A stretch of DNA of 64,000 bases from Pseudalkalibacillus salsuginis (GCF_021646685.1 NZ_JAKJHW010000001.1:682001-746000), one strand, 5' to 3'; positions 27,580 to 37,309 are shown, counted from the stretch's first letter. Notes: generated by a model not told the origin, from the sequence alone. Numbers and translations: made by a program.

Positions 27580-27783
27580 ATGCTGTAAGCCACGACACTC
27601 CTGCGGGAAAGCGAAAATCGGGTGAAACCGCGCAGTGACCTGCAATTTAAAGATTTTCGACTAAAAACCACCATATCCTGTAGTGAACGTCGAACCCAGC
27701 ATCCTGTGAAAGTGAGAAGCTCCTCGATCACACACGGAAAGGGAGTGGGTTTCGCAAGAATCAACAATGAAATATAACAGTCC
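27580..27783. repeat. Dispersed intergenic repeat, family B
   Basis: Contains CTCCTGCGGGAAAGCGAAAA, GGTGAAACCGCGCAGTGACC, CGGAAAGGGAGTGGGTTTCG and ATCAACAATGAAATATAACAG. This is the pattern of a GC-rich intergenic repeat common in Bacillaceae genomes. The middle is degenerate. It lies between the ytxG promoter and the M29 peptidase gene and codes for nothing recognisable. Confidence 0.65.
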
Positions 27784-27914
27784 CTAGACTTAAACCCTTT
27801 TTATCAAATTCGCTGTCCAGAATCAACAATCCTCCTATCTTTTTTCTAAACTTAAAATAAAGTACAATAGTAGGTGGGAAATAACAAATTCTTTAAAAAG
27901 GAGAGGTATTTCAG

Positions 27915-29030
27915 ATGAGAGATCAGAGAATACAAATCTTGGCGAACAACATCATTACATACTCGGTAGATCTTCAGCCAGGCGAAAAGGTATTGATTGA
28001 AAATACAGGTTATCAACAAGAGCTCGTCAACGCCCTTGTAGAAGAAGCATATAAAGCGGGAGGCTTCCCTTTTGTAACCATCAAGGACGAAACAACCCAA
28101 CGCGCTTTACTTATGGAAGCAAAAGAAGAGCAGTTAGAATTACAAGGCAAATTTGAAGAAACCATCATGAAGGAAATGGATGCTTATGTGGCCATCCGCT
28201 CTGGCTATAACATTTCAGAACTCTCTGATGTATCTTCTGAAAAAATGGCGCTGTACCAGAAGAAAGTTTACAAGTCTGTCCACCATGGACTCAGAATCCC
28301 GAAAACCAAATGGTGTGTACTCCGTTACCCGACACCATCCATGTCCCAGCTTGCTGATATGAGTACCTATGCGTTTGAAAACTTGTTCTTCAATGTATGT
28401 AACCTTGACTACAGCAAAATGCTCGAAGCGATGGGACCGCTTGAAGAGCTTATGAACAGTACTGACCAGGTACATATCAAGGGACCAGGAACAGACCTGA
28501 CTTTTTCCATCAAAGATATCCCGTCTGTTACATCAGCAGGTCATAAAAACTTGCCAGATGGAGAAGTATACACGGCACCAGTCCGTGACTCTGTGAATGG
28601 AACGATTACATTCAACTCTCCGTCCCCCTATCAGGGCTTCGTTTTCCACAATGTCAGTTTCACATTCAAAGACGGGAAGATTATCGAAGCTAGTTCGAAT
28701 GATACGGAACGATTGAACAAGGTTCTTGATACAGACGAGGGTGCACGTTATATTGGTGAGTTCGCAATCGGAGTGAACCCTTATATCCAAACCCCAATGC
28801 AGGATATACTCTTTGATGAGAAAATTGATGGAAGCTTCCACTTCACACCAGGACAATGCTATAAGGAAGCGTTCAACGGAAATGACTCCAATATACACTG
28901 GGATCTGGTAAACATCCAACGTCCTGATTATGGTGGTGGGGAAATCTATTTCGATGGGGTCCTTGTCAGAAAAGACGGTCGCTTTGTATTATCAGAACTT
29001 GAACCTCTAAATCCAGAGAATTTAAAATAA
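27915..29030 (+). CDS. M29-family metallo-aminopeptidase
   Basis: A 371-residue cytosolic aminopeptidase of the AmpS/AmpT type. The C-terminal domain holds the conserved LPDGEVYTAP, ARYIGEFAIG and DFHFTPG-like segments that supply Glu and His metal ligands. It is somewhat shorter than B. subtilis AmpS (about 410 residues), so I give no symbol. The ribosome site is AAAGGAGAGG. It is a monocistronic gene ending in a hairpin terminator, placed between ytxG and murC, which adjoin in B. subtilis. Confidence 0.87.
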   Translation: MRDQRIQILANNIITYSVDLQPGEKVLIENTGYQQELVNALVEEAYKAGGFPFVTIKDETTQRALLMEAKEEQLELQGKFEETIMKEMDAYVAIRSGYNISELSDVSSEKMALYQKKVYKSVHHGLRIPKTKWCVLRYPTPSMSQLADMSTYAFENLFFNVCNLDYSKMLEAMGPLEELMNSTDQVHIKGPGTDLTFSIKDIPSVTSAGHKNLPDGEVYTAPVRDSVNGTITFNSPSPYQGFVFHNVSFTFKDGKIIEASSNDTERLNKVLDTDEGARYIGEFAIGVNPYIQTPMQDILFDEKIDGSFHFTPGQCYKEAFNGNDSNIHWDLVNIQRPDYGGGEIYFDGVLVRKDGRFVLSELEPLNPENLK

Positions 29031-29035
29031 CTTTT

Positions 29036-29069
29036 AAAAGCTGAAACCCAAAGTTGGGTTCGGCTTTTT
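29036..29069 (+). terminator. Terminator of the M29 peptidase gene
   Basis: AAAAGC ... ACCCAA / TTGGGT ... GCTTTTT forms a stem with one internal wobble region and a T tract, starting 6 bases after the stop. Confidence 0.8.
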
Positions 29070-29089
29070 CACTTTCACTTTAAACCCGG

Positions 29090-29246
29090 TTTATGCGAAA
29101 TTCACAACACTCCAGCGGGAGAATCGAGCCAGGCAAAACCCTGCAGCGACAGCCTCCTCGTCAGTCTTCCAGTGACCTGCGTACTATGCAGGCCGCTTCC
29201 GCTTTTCTTGGCCCGTGGAAAGGAAGTGAATTCCGCAAAAATCAAT
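29090..29246. repeat. Composite intergenic repeat (family B with family A inside)
   Basis: Outer parts resemble family B (GCGAAATTCACAACACTCCAGC on one side, GGAAAGGAAGTGAATTCCGC on the other). The centre is an inverted partial copy of family A (CCTCCTCGTCAGTCTTCCAG, GCCGCTTCCGCTTTTC). Confidence 0.6.
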
Positions 29247-29366
29247 TTATCTGAATGGTTATCTATACAACTTGAGGGTGAAACTCACAACTTTAGAATT
29301 ATCCCGACAATACTGAAATTATCTCAACAACTTGGATATTATCCTGACAACTCCAAACTGATCTAC
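29247..29366. repeat. Degenerate tandem repeat, 20-bp period, about six units
   Basis: Units such as ACAACTTTAGAATTATCCCG, ACAATACTGAAATTATCTCA, ACAACTTGGATATTATCCTG and ACAACTCCAAACTGATCTAC follow each other exactly every 20 bases. The first unit has diverged most. It lies between the composite repeat and the murC terminator. Confidence 0.6.
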
Positions 29367-29371
29367 AAATC

Positions 29372-29418
29372 AAAAAAGCGACCTTAAAAGACTGGATCGC
29401 TCGTCTCTCAGGTCGCTT
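29372..29418 (-). terminator. Terminator of murC
   Basis: On the minus strand AAGCGACC pairs with GGTCGCTT across a 27-base loop and runs into six T. It begins 3 bases after the murC stop. Confidence 0.75.
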
Positions 29419-29421
29419 CCT

Positions 29422-30723
29422 TTACGAAGCTAATTGACTTTCATACGCTCTTTGATATTTTTGGATGTCACCTGCACCCATGAAAAGGAGTACACTATTG
29501 GTATGCTTTGATAGGAGATCGATTGTATCTTCCCCTATGATATTCGAATTCGGTATACGTTCTTGTAGGTTTTCAATCTTCAAATTCCCTGAGTTTTCCC
29601 TTGCAGAACCGAATATATCACATAGATAAACTGCATCTGCCTGGTTCAAGCTATCCGCAAATTCAGCCAAGAACGTCTGTGTCCTTGTATACGTGTGTGG
29701 CTGGAAGATTGCAACTACTTCTTTGTCAGGATATTTTTGTTGTGCAGATTCGATCGTAGCTTTGATTTCCGTTGGATGATGTGCATAATCGTCAATCAGA
29801 ATCTGTTGACCGATTTTCTTTTCTGTAAACCGTCTCTTCACACCTTTAAAAGTAGCGAGCTGCTCTTTCAAAATGTTGACGTCCACTTGCTCATAGTGGC
29901 AGAGGGCGATCACAGACAGGGCATTAAGTACATGATGTGTCCCAAATCCTGGAATCGAGAAAGTTTCATGAAAGGAATTCCTCACAAACACATCAAATGT
30001 TGTTCCTTTCTCGTTTACCTGGATATTCCTTGCTTGGAAATCGTTGTTATCATTCAAGCCATAGAACATGACAGGGACTTTAGCTTGCATTTGTTGTAAG
30101 TATGGATCATCCCCACAAGCTATGATTCCTTTCTGAACCTGCAGTGCCATCGATTGGAATGCATCGAATACATCATTCACATCTTTAAAATAGTCCGGAT
30201 GATCAAAATCTATATTGGTCATGATCGCATAAGATGGCTCATATGACAGAAAGTGTCGTCGATATTCACACGCTTCGAAAACAAAGTACTCGCTGTCTTC
30301 TTTACCCTTTCCAGATCCATCCCCGATCAAATAGGACGTAGGTTTGGCTGCCCCTAAAACATGTGCCAGCAACCCGGTCGTAGAAGTTTTACCATGTGAA
30401 CCGGTGACCGCCACACTGATGAATTTCTTGATGAACTCACCTAGAAAGTGGTGATATCGGTAAACAGGCACTCCCAATTCGGTTGCTTTCGCTACTTCTT
30501 CGTGGTCATTCGGAAATGCATTACCTGCAATAACTACTTGGTCGGATTTTACGTTATTCGCACCAAATGGTAAAACCGGAATATTTCGTTCTTCTAATGC
30601 TTGTTGGGTAAAGATGTATTGCTCAATGTCAGACCCTTGGATGTCATACTTCATGTCATGAAGGATCTGTGCCAATGGACTCATACCAGTTCCTTTAATC
30701 CCAACAAAATGATAAGTTGTCAT
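29422..30723 (-). CDS. murC: UDP-N-acetylmuramate--L-alanine ligase
   Basis: Adds L-alanine to UDP-MurNAc, the first peptide-forming step of peptidoglycan precursor synthesis in the cytosol. Visible motifs are the N-terminal [11 protein letters not shown] (UDP-substrate binding), the ATP-binding [12 protein letters not shown] and, in the third domain, [10 protein letters not shown] and [10 protein letters not shown] start at the ATG beginning MTTYHF (30723), 6 bases after TTGGAGGTT; this gives 433 residues, normal for Bacillus MurC. Confidence 0.97.
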   Translation of the reverse strand: MTTYHFVGIKGTGMSPLAQILHDMKYDIQGSDIEQYIFTQQALEERNIPVLPFGANNVKSDQVVIAGNAFPNDHEEVAKATELGVPVYRYHHFLGEFIKKFISVAVTGSHGKTSTTGLLAHVLGAAKPTSYLIGDGSGKGKEDSEYFVFEACEYRRHFLSYEPSYAIMTNIDFDHPDYFKDVNDVFDAFQSMALQVQKGIIACGDDPYLQQMQAKVPVMFYGLNDNNDFQARNIQVNEKGTTFDVFVRNSFHETFSIPGFGTHHVLNALSVIALCHYEQVDVNILKEQLATFKGVKRRFTEKKIGQQILIDDYAHHPTEIKATIESAQQKYPDKEVVAIFQPHTYTRTQTFLAEFADSLNQADAVYLCDIFGSARENSGNLKIENLQERIPNSNIIGEDTIDLLSKHTNSVLLFMGAGDIQKYQRAYESQLAS

Positions 30724-30881
30724 AAAACGAACCTCCAACTAATCTGGAATCGTTACTAATTTTCTATCGTTATTATATGCCTAAACCTGTTGAATGGGGC
30801 CAGTTCCTCCCTTAGGCATAAAACCCATTTTAACATTATATCAAAAACATAGTCTTTAGACCAATATATCACCACTTTAGC

Positions 30882-31985
30882 CTATTCTACTTTTTCAAGT
30901 CTTGGATTCGGACGGTGCTTACGTCCTTTCTTTGCTTCTCTTTTTCCGTTTAATAAAACATTGTCCCCAGTAAAACCAATGTGGATCTTCAATAAAGAAC
31001 TTCCGACACCGTAAATGTCCACCGGTACTTTTCGATTTTCGAATTCTCGTATACGGTCCTCCGTGAATCCACCGCTTACAACGATTTTGACATGCTGGTA
31101 TCCTTCTTTATCCAAGGCTTTTCTTAGTGCAAAAATCAATTCAGGATTGACACCTCTTGGATCGAATGTACCGAGCTCATCTTGATTTCTCCAGAAATAT
31201 TGATCTACTAATGTCCGGGAAGTATCGATGCGTACCCCCTTCAACAGGCTGCCGAATTCCCTTGCCACTTTTAAAGAATCCGTTATGACATCATTATTGT
31301 AATCGACCAGTGTAATCAAGTCGTCCTCCGGGAACTGTTCATGATAAGCATGCGAAGCTGCTACAACATCTCCTTCGAACAACTGGATGAGCGCATGCGG
31401 CATTGTACCCATTCCACGTTTCCCCCACCATTCATTCATGGCATGAGTCGCTTGCGCTGTTGAACCTCCTATGTAAGCAGCATAACCATCACCAGCTTGC
31501 TGTGTAAAATGATCATCTCTATCACCCATGAAAATGACCGGCTTTTGGACCCCTGATGTACTGCTCGCTTTAACCACGTTATACACATTCGTTGAAACGG
31601 AAGTTCTTCTGGCAAGCATTCCGTCAATAATGCCTTCCAGGTATCCAAAATTTTGGTAAGGGCCTTCTATTGTCAAGACCGTTTCATAAGGTTCGATTTT
31701 ATCCCCATCTTTAAGTGAGTAGATTTCTAATTCTTCCGGATTTTTTGCAAATGTCTTGATCAATGCAATTGCTTCATCTGTTCCGCAAAGTACCGCATGT
31801 TCCTTCTGGAAGAACTGCATCTTCACGATATTGTCCGGCCGCTGTGCTTCTGCGATTTCGCATGTTTTCAAGAAGTATACAGCTGAAAACCAACCCTCTG
31901 AAACACGTTCATCGAACTTAAAGGTGTTGTTCGTCAGTCTTTTGATTTTTCCTTGCATTTTTAATTCGATTTCTTTCATATCCAT
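30882..31985 (-). CDS. Nicotinate phosphoribosyltransferase-like protein
   Basis: A 367-residue protein of the type II phosphoribosyltransferase fold that makes nicotinate mononucleotide in NAD salvage. Characteristic stretches are SEGWFSAVYFLKT, GGSTAQATHAMNEWWGKRG, VDYNNDVITDSL, VRIDTSRTL and VSGGFTEDRI. It resembles the shorter NAPRTase group more than the ~490-residue B. subtilis PncB, so it may be an additional or replacement enzyme. The start follows AGGTG at normal spacing. It is located between murC and sftA. Confidence 0.85.
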   Translation of the reverse strand: MDMKEIELKMQGKIKRLTNNTFKFDERVSEGWFSAVYFLKTCEIAEAQRPDNIVKMQFFQKEHAVLCGTDEAIALIKTFAKNPEELEIYSLKDGDKIEPYETVLTIEGPYQNFGYLEGIIDGMLARRTSVSTNVYNVVKASSTSGVQKPVIFMGDRDDHFTQQAGDGYAAYIGGSTAQATHAMNEWWGKRGMGTMPHALIQLFEGDVVAASHAYHEQFPEDDLITLVDYNNDVITDSLKVAREFGSLLKGVRIDTSRTLVDQYFWRNQDELGTFDPRGVNPELIFALRKALDKEGYQHVKIVVSGGFTEDRIREFENRKVPVDIYGVGSSLLKIHIGFTGDNVLLNGKREAKKGRKHRPNPRLEKVE

Positions 31986-32135
31986 ACGATTGCACCTATT
32001 CCTTTATGTACTTCCATTACCTATAAGATAACCATAAGTTTATCATATAAATCGACTACCGATAATTCAAGACTATCATGAATCCAAAAAGATTGCTGAT
32101 CATCGTATTACCGGTAGTCAAGTTGGTTCAGAATA

Positions 32136-34616
32136 TCATTCACTAACTTGATCATAAAATTCTTGCTTCGATACCAGTACATTACGGGGTTTACTTCCCA
32201 TCGCTTCTGAAACGATGCCACGCGCTTCCATCATATCGACTAACCTGGCTGCTCGATTATAACCGATACGAAACCTTCTCTGTAAGGCGGAAGAAGAAGC
32301 AGCACCTTGCTCAAACACAAATTCGCATGCCTCATCAAACAACTCATCATTTTGTTCAAAAGCCATTGTATTTTGTATCAGTTCTTCTTTTTCAAATAAA
32401 TAATCCGGCTCCCGTTGTCCTTTGACATGCACGGTAATCCGCTCGATTTCCTCATCAGATACAAAATTCCCCTGGATTCGGACAGGTTTGGATACTCCAT
32501 GGCCAAGAAAGAGCATATCTCCCTTTCCAAGCAGCTTATCCGCACCATTTGTATCGATGATCGTTCTGGAGTCCACAGCTGAAGATACAGAGAAGGCGAT
32601 CCGTGTAGGAATGTTCGCTTTGATCAATCCGGTTATGACATCAACGGAAGGCCGCTGAGTTGCTAATAGTAGATGGATGCCACAAGCGCGGGCTTTTTGT
32701 GCGATCCTGCAAATAGAATCCTCTACTTCCTGTGGAGATACCATCATCAGGTCTGCCAACTCATCAATAATGACAACCACATATGGGAGCTTTTGATCAG
32801 GCTCCCCTTTTTCTTTTACCAGTTTGTTGAAACGTTCCATATCTCTCACACCGGTCTTCGCAAACAATTCATATCGACGTTCCATTTCATCCACAGCCCA
32901 CTTCAGACCTAGAGTCGCTTCCTTCGCATCCGTTATGACCGGAGTTACCAGGTGAGGCAGATGATTGTAAGGTGCAAGCTCTACCATTTTTGGATCGATC
33001 AGCATCAATCTTACATCGTCGGGATGCGCCTTGTATAAAATACTGATCAGCAGCGAATTGATACATACACTTTTCCCAGAGCCCGTAGCACCAGCAATTA
33101 ACCCATGCGGCATCTTCTGGAGGTCCGTCACGACCGGATTCCCTGATATATCAAGTCCTAATGCTACAGAAAGCGGCGATGGGCTTTTGGCGAAATTCGG
33201 GTGAGTAATGATTTCACGGAGGGTCACCGATTTACTGACTTTATTCGGCACTTCGATTCCAATTGCATTCCTGCCAGGAATCGGTGCCTCCATCCGTATA
33301 TCCTTCGCTGCGAGGCTTAATTTGATATCATCAGAAAGATTCGTAATCTTATTCACTTTTACGCCCGGTGCAGGCTGAACTTCAATCCTTGTTACAGAAG
33401 GTCCTTTCGTTGCTCCAATGACAGTCGCCTTCACATTGAAATCATGTAAAGTGGACTGCAACAATTCGATCTGATCATCTAACCATGTATCATCATCATT
33501 GATCTCCTGGATTTCCCGATCCAATAAACTCTCAGATGGAAATATATATCCACTATTTATGGCTTGGGCAGGTTTTGACGAAACAGAGCCAGAATCCTTT
33601 TTATCTGGAGTGCTCCTTGATTGTCTATCCCGTTGCAGCATCATCACATTGAATGGAATCGGGCTCTTCTTTTTTTCAGGTATCTCCGATCGATCGACCT
33701 GGACATTTTGATCTTGAGATGCTTTTTCATTGTTTTCCGGTTTGAGTGGTTCAGACGTTTCTTGAATACTACTCGTTTTATTGTAATATGTATCTCTCCC
33801 GATTGATCCTTCTTCTGGTTCTACGTGTGTTTCTTCATCCCTTTCTTGATCCATATCTGTCCAGGGAATTAGTTCTATTCCTTCTTCTGGTTCATGATTG
33901 GGGGATTCCTCTGTGCTTTTTGACTTCGATATTGAATCTTCTGCCTGTTCATTGTCCATTTTTGATTCTTCCTTGAAATCCCAACCAAGGATTGGTGATT
34001 CTGGTTTTTCTGATTCAATAGGATCCGTTTCATTTGAGAATTGATCTTGTCTCATTCCAGAAACCGCTTGAAATGCTTCGTATCCTGGTTCATGTGATGG
34101 TTCTGTTTCATGTTTTTTACTAGAAATGATGCCAGCACTTTCAGGGCCGATTTCCGGTGGGAACACTTCAGGGCGACTCCTAAATCCATAGATTGGAGAA
34201 GGGATTTCCGCAGGTTTAAAATTTTTCCCAGTGAATTTCGGTCTCTCTCCTGCTTGATTGACCCGGCTCTCCCTCCGACTACGGCTAAGCTGCCCTTTAT
34301 CCGTGTGTTTTTGTTCGGGCTCATTTTCATGCAATTGCTTCTTGGCTCTTTTGTTTCTGTCCGGTGTCTCAAAGGAATCGTCCCTATCTTTGTCGTCAGG
34401 TATGACAGGAAAACGGAAATTCCCATCTTTGGGGTATTGGTATTTCATTTTAGGTTCAAACGAGCCCTTAGCTGTTGTGATTCGGCCGACCGATTTCCCT
34501 TTTCTTTCATATTCAGAAGTTGTCCTGGATGCTCTTTTGTTGTTCGGTTTCTCACCCTCTATTTCTTCTTCATCATCGAATATTAAATCTATCATTTTTT
34601 TCAACCATTTAGACAT
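32136..34616 (-). CDS. sftA: SftA, soluble FtsK-like DNA translocase
   Basis: Hexameric ATPase that moves chromosome termini away from the closing septum. The N-terminal ~370 residues are highly charged, of low complexity and without membrane helices, which separates SftA from SpoIIIE/FtsK. The motor domain has Walker A GATGSGKS (about residue 510) and a Walker B-type VVIIDELADLM. The C-terminal winged-helix gamma domain (FDEACEFVFEQGAASSSALQ) reads DNA orientation. At 826 residues it is shorter than B. subtilis SftA (about 950), mostly in the disordered part. It is upstream of the nicotinate transferase gene and downstream of ytpR. Confidence 0.95.
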   Translation of the reverse strand: MSKWLKKMIDLIFDDEEEIEGEKPNNKRASRTTSEYERKGKSVGRITTAKGSFEPKMKYQYPKDGNFRFPVIPDDKDRDDSFETPDRNKRAKKQLHENEPEQKHTDKGQLSRSRRESRVNQAGERPKFTGKNFKPAEIPSPIYGFRSRPEVFPPEIGPESAGIISSKKHETEPSHEPGYEAFQAVSGMRQDQFSNETDPIESEKPESPILGWDFKEESKMDNEQAEDSISKSKSTEESPNHEPEEGIELIPWTDMDQERDEETHVEPEEGSIGRDTYYNKTSSIQETSEPLKPENNEKASQDQNVQVDRSEIPEKKKSPIPFNVMMLQRDRQSRSTPDKKDSGSVSSKPAQAINSGYIFPSESLLDREIQEINDDDTWLDDQIELLQSTLHDFNVKATVIGATKGPSVTRIEVQPAPGVKVNKITNLSDDIKLSLAAKDIRMEAPIPGRNAIGIEVPNKVSKSVTLREIITHPNFAKSPSPLSVALGLDISGNPVVTDLQKMPHGLIAGATGSGKSVCINSLLISILYKAHPDDVRLMLIDPKMVELAPYNHLPHLVTPVITDAKEATLGLKWAVDEMERRYELFAKTGVRDMERFNKLVKEKGEPDQKLPYVVVIIDELADLMMVSPQEVEDSICRIAQKARACGIHLLLATQRPSVDVITGLIKANIPTRIAFSVSSAVDSRTIIDTNGADKLLGKGDMLFLGHGVSKPVRIQGNFVSDEEIERITVHVKGQREPDYLFEKEELIQNTMAFEQNDELFDEACEFVFEQGAASSSALQRRFRIGYNRAARLVDMMEARGIVSEAMGSKPRNVLVSKQEFYDQVSE

Positions 34617-34740
34617 TTTTATCCATTCACCTTTTTAAAAAAATTCTTTTATGTTCCTAGTACTATGAGATTATACCCTCACTATTGAAAGGGAATCGAC
34701 AAGAGTAATAGCTTATTCCTATCCTCTTCATTAGAAAAGG

Positions 34741-34770
34741 AAGAAAACAACCAGGGAGGAATTCTGGTTG
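34741..34770 (-). terminator. Terminator of the ytpQ-ytpR unit
   Basis: On the minus strand CAACCAG pairs with CTGGTTG, followed by TTTTCTT, shortly after the ytpR stop. Confidence 0.65.
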
Positions 34771-34783
34771 CTTTCTGCTTTAA

Positions 34784-35401
34784 TTAAAGGGTTCTGCTAA
34801 AGAAATCTTCGCCAACTCGATAATTCTCGTTTAATACGAGTATCCCTTTTTCTCGAGGTGCGTCTGGAAGATCCAATTCTTTAGCGGAACAAATCATACC
34901 AGAGGATTGTACACCGCGAAGTGCAGCTTCTTTAATCAGCATACCACTTGGCATCACTGCACCGACACGTGCTACAACTACCTTCTGACCCTTATCGACG
35001 TTTGGTGCTCCGCAAACGATTTGTAAGACTTCATTACCGATATCCACTTTACAAATGCTCAGTTTATCTGCATCAGGATGTTTTTCTTTTGAATCAACGT
35101 GTCCGACAATGAAACCGGGACGCGTATCATTTTCAATCGCTTCCTCTAAACCATTCTTTTGTAAAAACTGGTTTATTTTCTTGACCAGTGTTTCTGCGAC
35201 CTCGATTTTCCCATTTCCAGAAAGGTCAAAGTGATGGGAGGCATTAAAAATATTATAGCCTAGTGTACGGCTGTCTTTTTTATCAAATAATCTTACGACT
35301 TCTCCTTTTTTATGAAAGGCACGTTCACTAACTGTTCCTGCATCTACAGAAACGAGCAAAACATCCCCTACTCCTTTTTGATTATAATATATATTCACCA
35401 T
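34784..35401 (-). CDS. ytpR: YtpR, tRNA-binding-domain protein
   Basis: A 205-residue protein with an N-terminal DUF4479 region (about 1-95) and a C-terminal EMAP/OB-fold tRNA-binding domain (about 97-200) marked by GHVDSKEKHPDADKLSICKV, QIVCGAPNV and GVQSSGMICSAKELDL. It resembles the tRNA-binding part of PheT but is free-standing, so it may bind tRNA or help a synthetase. It lies 25 bases after ytpQ on the same strand. Confidence 0.94.
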   Translation of the reverse strand: MVNIYYNQKGVGDVLLVSVDAGTVSERAFHKKGEVVRLFDKKDSRTLGYNIFNASHHFDLSGNGKIEVAETLVKKINQFLQKNGLEEAIENDTRPGFIVGHVDSKEKHPDADKLSICKVDIGNEVLQIVCGAPNVDKGQKVVVARVGAVMPSGMLIKEAALRGVQSSGMICSAKELDLPDAPREKGILVLNENYRVGEDFFSRTL

Positions 35402-35426
35402 TCGGGCTTTCCCCTTTCGTCAACAT

Positions 35427-36227
35427 CTATTCAGATTTTTCCGGCTTCGTTTTTGCAAGTATGAATATTGGATCGAGATCTCCTTTTTCATAGAGGAAAG
35501 GCAATGCAGTAACAGGGATTCTTCCATTCGAAAAGAAATGCATGGACATTTGACCAAGAATATCGTATCCCTGTTCATTTTTAATATCGGCAAAAATCAG
35601 CACATCTTGGTGCGGAACAGCAACAGCAAGCGTTCCATCTACTTTTTTCTCCATACTGTCAAGGAGTTGTTGATTCAAGATACGGCTTGCGTCATACCCA
35701 TCATTGTGGTTGATGAAGTAGAATGTATTTCCTGCTACTTGATCTTCCTTCATTGAACAATCAAGCGACCGTAGGTTGAACCTTCCGATTTCTTTCAGCT
35801 GTTGCATGTTCCATCCTTCATCTTCAAGCATTTTTTCTGTCAACAGGCGATAAGAATTCCCAAGGTCTTGGGCATAAAAGATACGGGTCTCAGCTGTGTG
35901 TTCTTCAAATACCAGCGGCTCTCCATTATGTTCAGTAGGAAAAGAAGTCGATCGGATCACTGGAAATATCGCTTTCTGATTCCCATCCAACGATTGGTTC
36001 CGATTCATGACGGTAAACAGTTCTTCGACATGATAGATGATTTCGTCGATCGCATCATCTTTACGCTCTTCATATTTTGCAGTCAATCCTGGAAGTGACA
36101 GTGTAATCCCTTTGCCTGTTTCCTTTTCTTCAATCCTTAATGTTTTTTCTTTCGTATTGAAAATGAGAGAACGGTCATCGGTCCCTAGTTTACTTTCTAG
36201 TATACGTTTCAATTCAATTGGTTCCAT
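35427..36227 (-). CDS. ytpQ: YtpQ, DUF1444 family protein
   Basis: A 266-residue soluble protein. The DUF1444 pattern is visible in FPVIRSTSFP, LVFEEHTAETRIFYAQDLG and the C-terminal ALPFLYEKGDLDPIFILAK. The function of the family is unknown; Bacillus genomes keep it next to ytpR and ytpP. The likely operon here is ytpQ-ytpR. The intergenic region on its upstream side is filled with repeats. Confidence 0.92.
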   Translation of the reverse strand: MEPIELKRILESKLGTDDRSLIFNTKEKTLRIEEKETGKGITLSLPGLTAKYEERKDDAIDEIIYHVEELFTVMNRNQSLDGNQKAIFPVIRSTSFPTEHNGEPLVFEEHTAETRIFYAQDLGNSYRLLTEKMLEDEGWNMQQLKEIGRFNLRSLDCSMKEDQVAGNTFYFINHNDGYDASRILNQQLLDSMEKKVDGTLAVAVPHQDVLIFADIKNEQGYDILGQMSMHFFSNGRIPVTALPFLYEKGDLDPIFILAKTKPEKSE

Positions 36228-36275
36228 CTGTCATCCCCCTTTCTAGGTTGAATCCTCGCTCTTTTTAATATTAGT

Positions 36276-36665
36276 TAATCTTGCGAAATTCACTCCCTTT
36301 CCGCGGGTAAGAAAAGCGGAAGCGACCCGCTTAGTCACGTAGGTCACTGGAAGACTGACGAGGAGGCTGTCGCCGCCACAGGAAGTCTGAAGTGATCCAA
36401 GTGACTGGTCGCTGAGCTGGACATAAAGAAAAGCGGAAGCGACCCGCTTAGTCACGTAAGTCACTGGAAGACTGACGAGGAGGCTCGAACCAAACAAAGT
36501 TCGGTTCTGCGTGAGCTCACACATAAGATATAAATCATTGTGTCGACCGTCACAGGCAGTCTGAAGTGACCCAAGTGACTGGTCGCTGAGCTGGATATCA
36601 CCTCTCTGCATCCAAAATGCGAGGTCTCCCCTGGCTCGCTTTTCCCGTAGGAATGTCGGGATCTT
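36276..36665. repeat. Composite intergenic repeat with two tandem family A units
   Basis: Two direct copies of family A start at 36312 and 36429 (AAAAGCGGAAGCGACCCGCT ... ACTGACGAGGAGGCT ... AAGTGACTGGTCGCTGAGCT). The second has an added hairpin module (CGAACCAAACAAAGTTCGGT). Outside lie family B-like arms (GCGAAATTCACTCCCTTTCC on the left, GCTCGCTTTTCCCGTAGGAA on the right). This fills the gap between ytpQ and queF; open frames across it are repeat-derived. Confidence 0.75.
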
Positions 36666-36728
36666 CGCTTAAGAAAGTTTTCTAATAAACCAAAAACTAT
36701 AACATAGTTTTTTTGATAAACAGAAGAA

Positions 36729-36773
36729 GGGGTTGACCAAAAGTAAAGTGTCAGGCACTTATGGATCAACCCC
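36729..36773. terminator. Repeat-like hairpin downstream of queF
   Basis: GGGGTTGA / TCAACCCC with flanking pairs and an inner AAGTG / CACTT. It is related in sequence to the stem-loop between ytxH and ytxJ. On the minus strand it could serve as a weak terminator for queF. Confidence 0.5.
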
Positions 36774-36803
36774 CTGGGCAACACTTAGGGTCCGACCCCA
36801 GAG

Positions 36804-37226
36804 TTATTTGTTATCTTTTTTATACTCGGCTACAACTTCAGTTCCCAATCCACCACGTGCATTCCAGATTGCAGTGACTTTCATTTCTTTTGGATCGAGT
36901 AATTGTACAAGATCATCAAGGATACGATTTGTCGCATGCTCTTGATAGATTCCGACATTTCGGTAAGAAGTAAGGTAATACTTCAAGGATTTCATTTCTA
37001 CGAGTTTCTCATTCGGTATATAGCTGATATGGAATTCAGCGAAATCCGGAAGTCCAGACCACGGACAAACAGATGTGAATTCTGTCGTCGGGATCGTCAC
37101 TAAAGTATCTTTCCCCACATATTCATATGGAATGGTTTCCAGGATATCGACAAGGATGACATCCTCATTTTCTATATCGAAGCGAATACCAGCGTATTTA
37201 CTGTGGTCAACATCTACTTTTGCCAC
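36804..37226 (-). CDS. queF: QueF-like 7-cyano-7-deazaguanine reductase
   Basis: Reduces preQ0 to preQ1 with NADPH in queuosine synthesis. The tunnelling-fold core keeps the catalytic Cys (EFTSVCPWSG, Cys54), the Asp (PDFAEF, Asp61), the NADPH-binding EMKSLKYY (77-84) and GGL near the end. Where B. subtilis QueF has FHED, this protein has YQEH: the Glu is kept but the His is Gln. It is 140 residues and lacks the usual N-terminal extension. I start at GTG 37226 after AAAGGGTG; another GTG lies three codons upstream. It is separated from queD-queE-queC by other genes. Confidence 0.85.
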   Translation of the reverse strand: MAKVDVDHSKYAGIRFDIENEDVILVDILETIPYEYVGKDTLVTIPTTEFTSVCPWSGLPDFAEFHISYIPNEKLVEMKSLKYYLTSYRNVGIYQEHATNRILDDLVQLLDPKEMKVTAIWNARGGLGTEVVAEYKKDNK

Positions 37227-37309
37227 AATATTCACCCTTTCTAAATAACAATTAAGACATGAATCTCTAATAGTAAATTGTAACACCAGAAAGGGGAAAA
37301 GTCACTTTT

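Noticed and set aside
36243-36784. Open frames of 122 and 107 codons between ytpQ and queF
   Set aside because: They run through tandem repeat units, repeat their own sequence and have no ribosome site.
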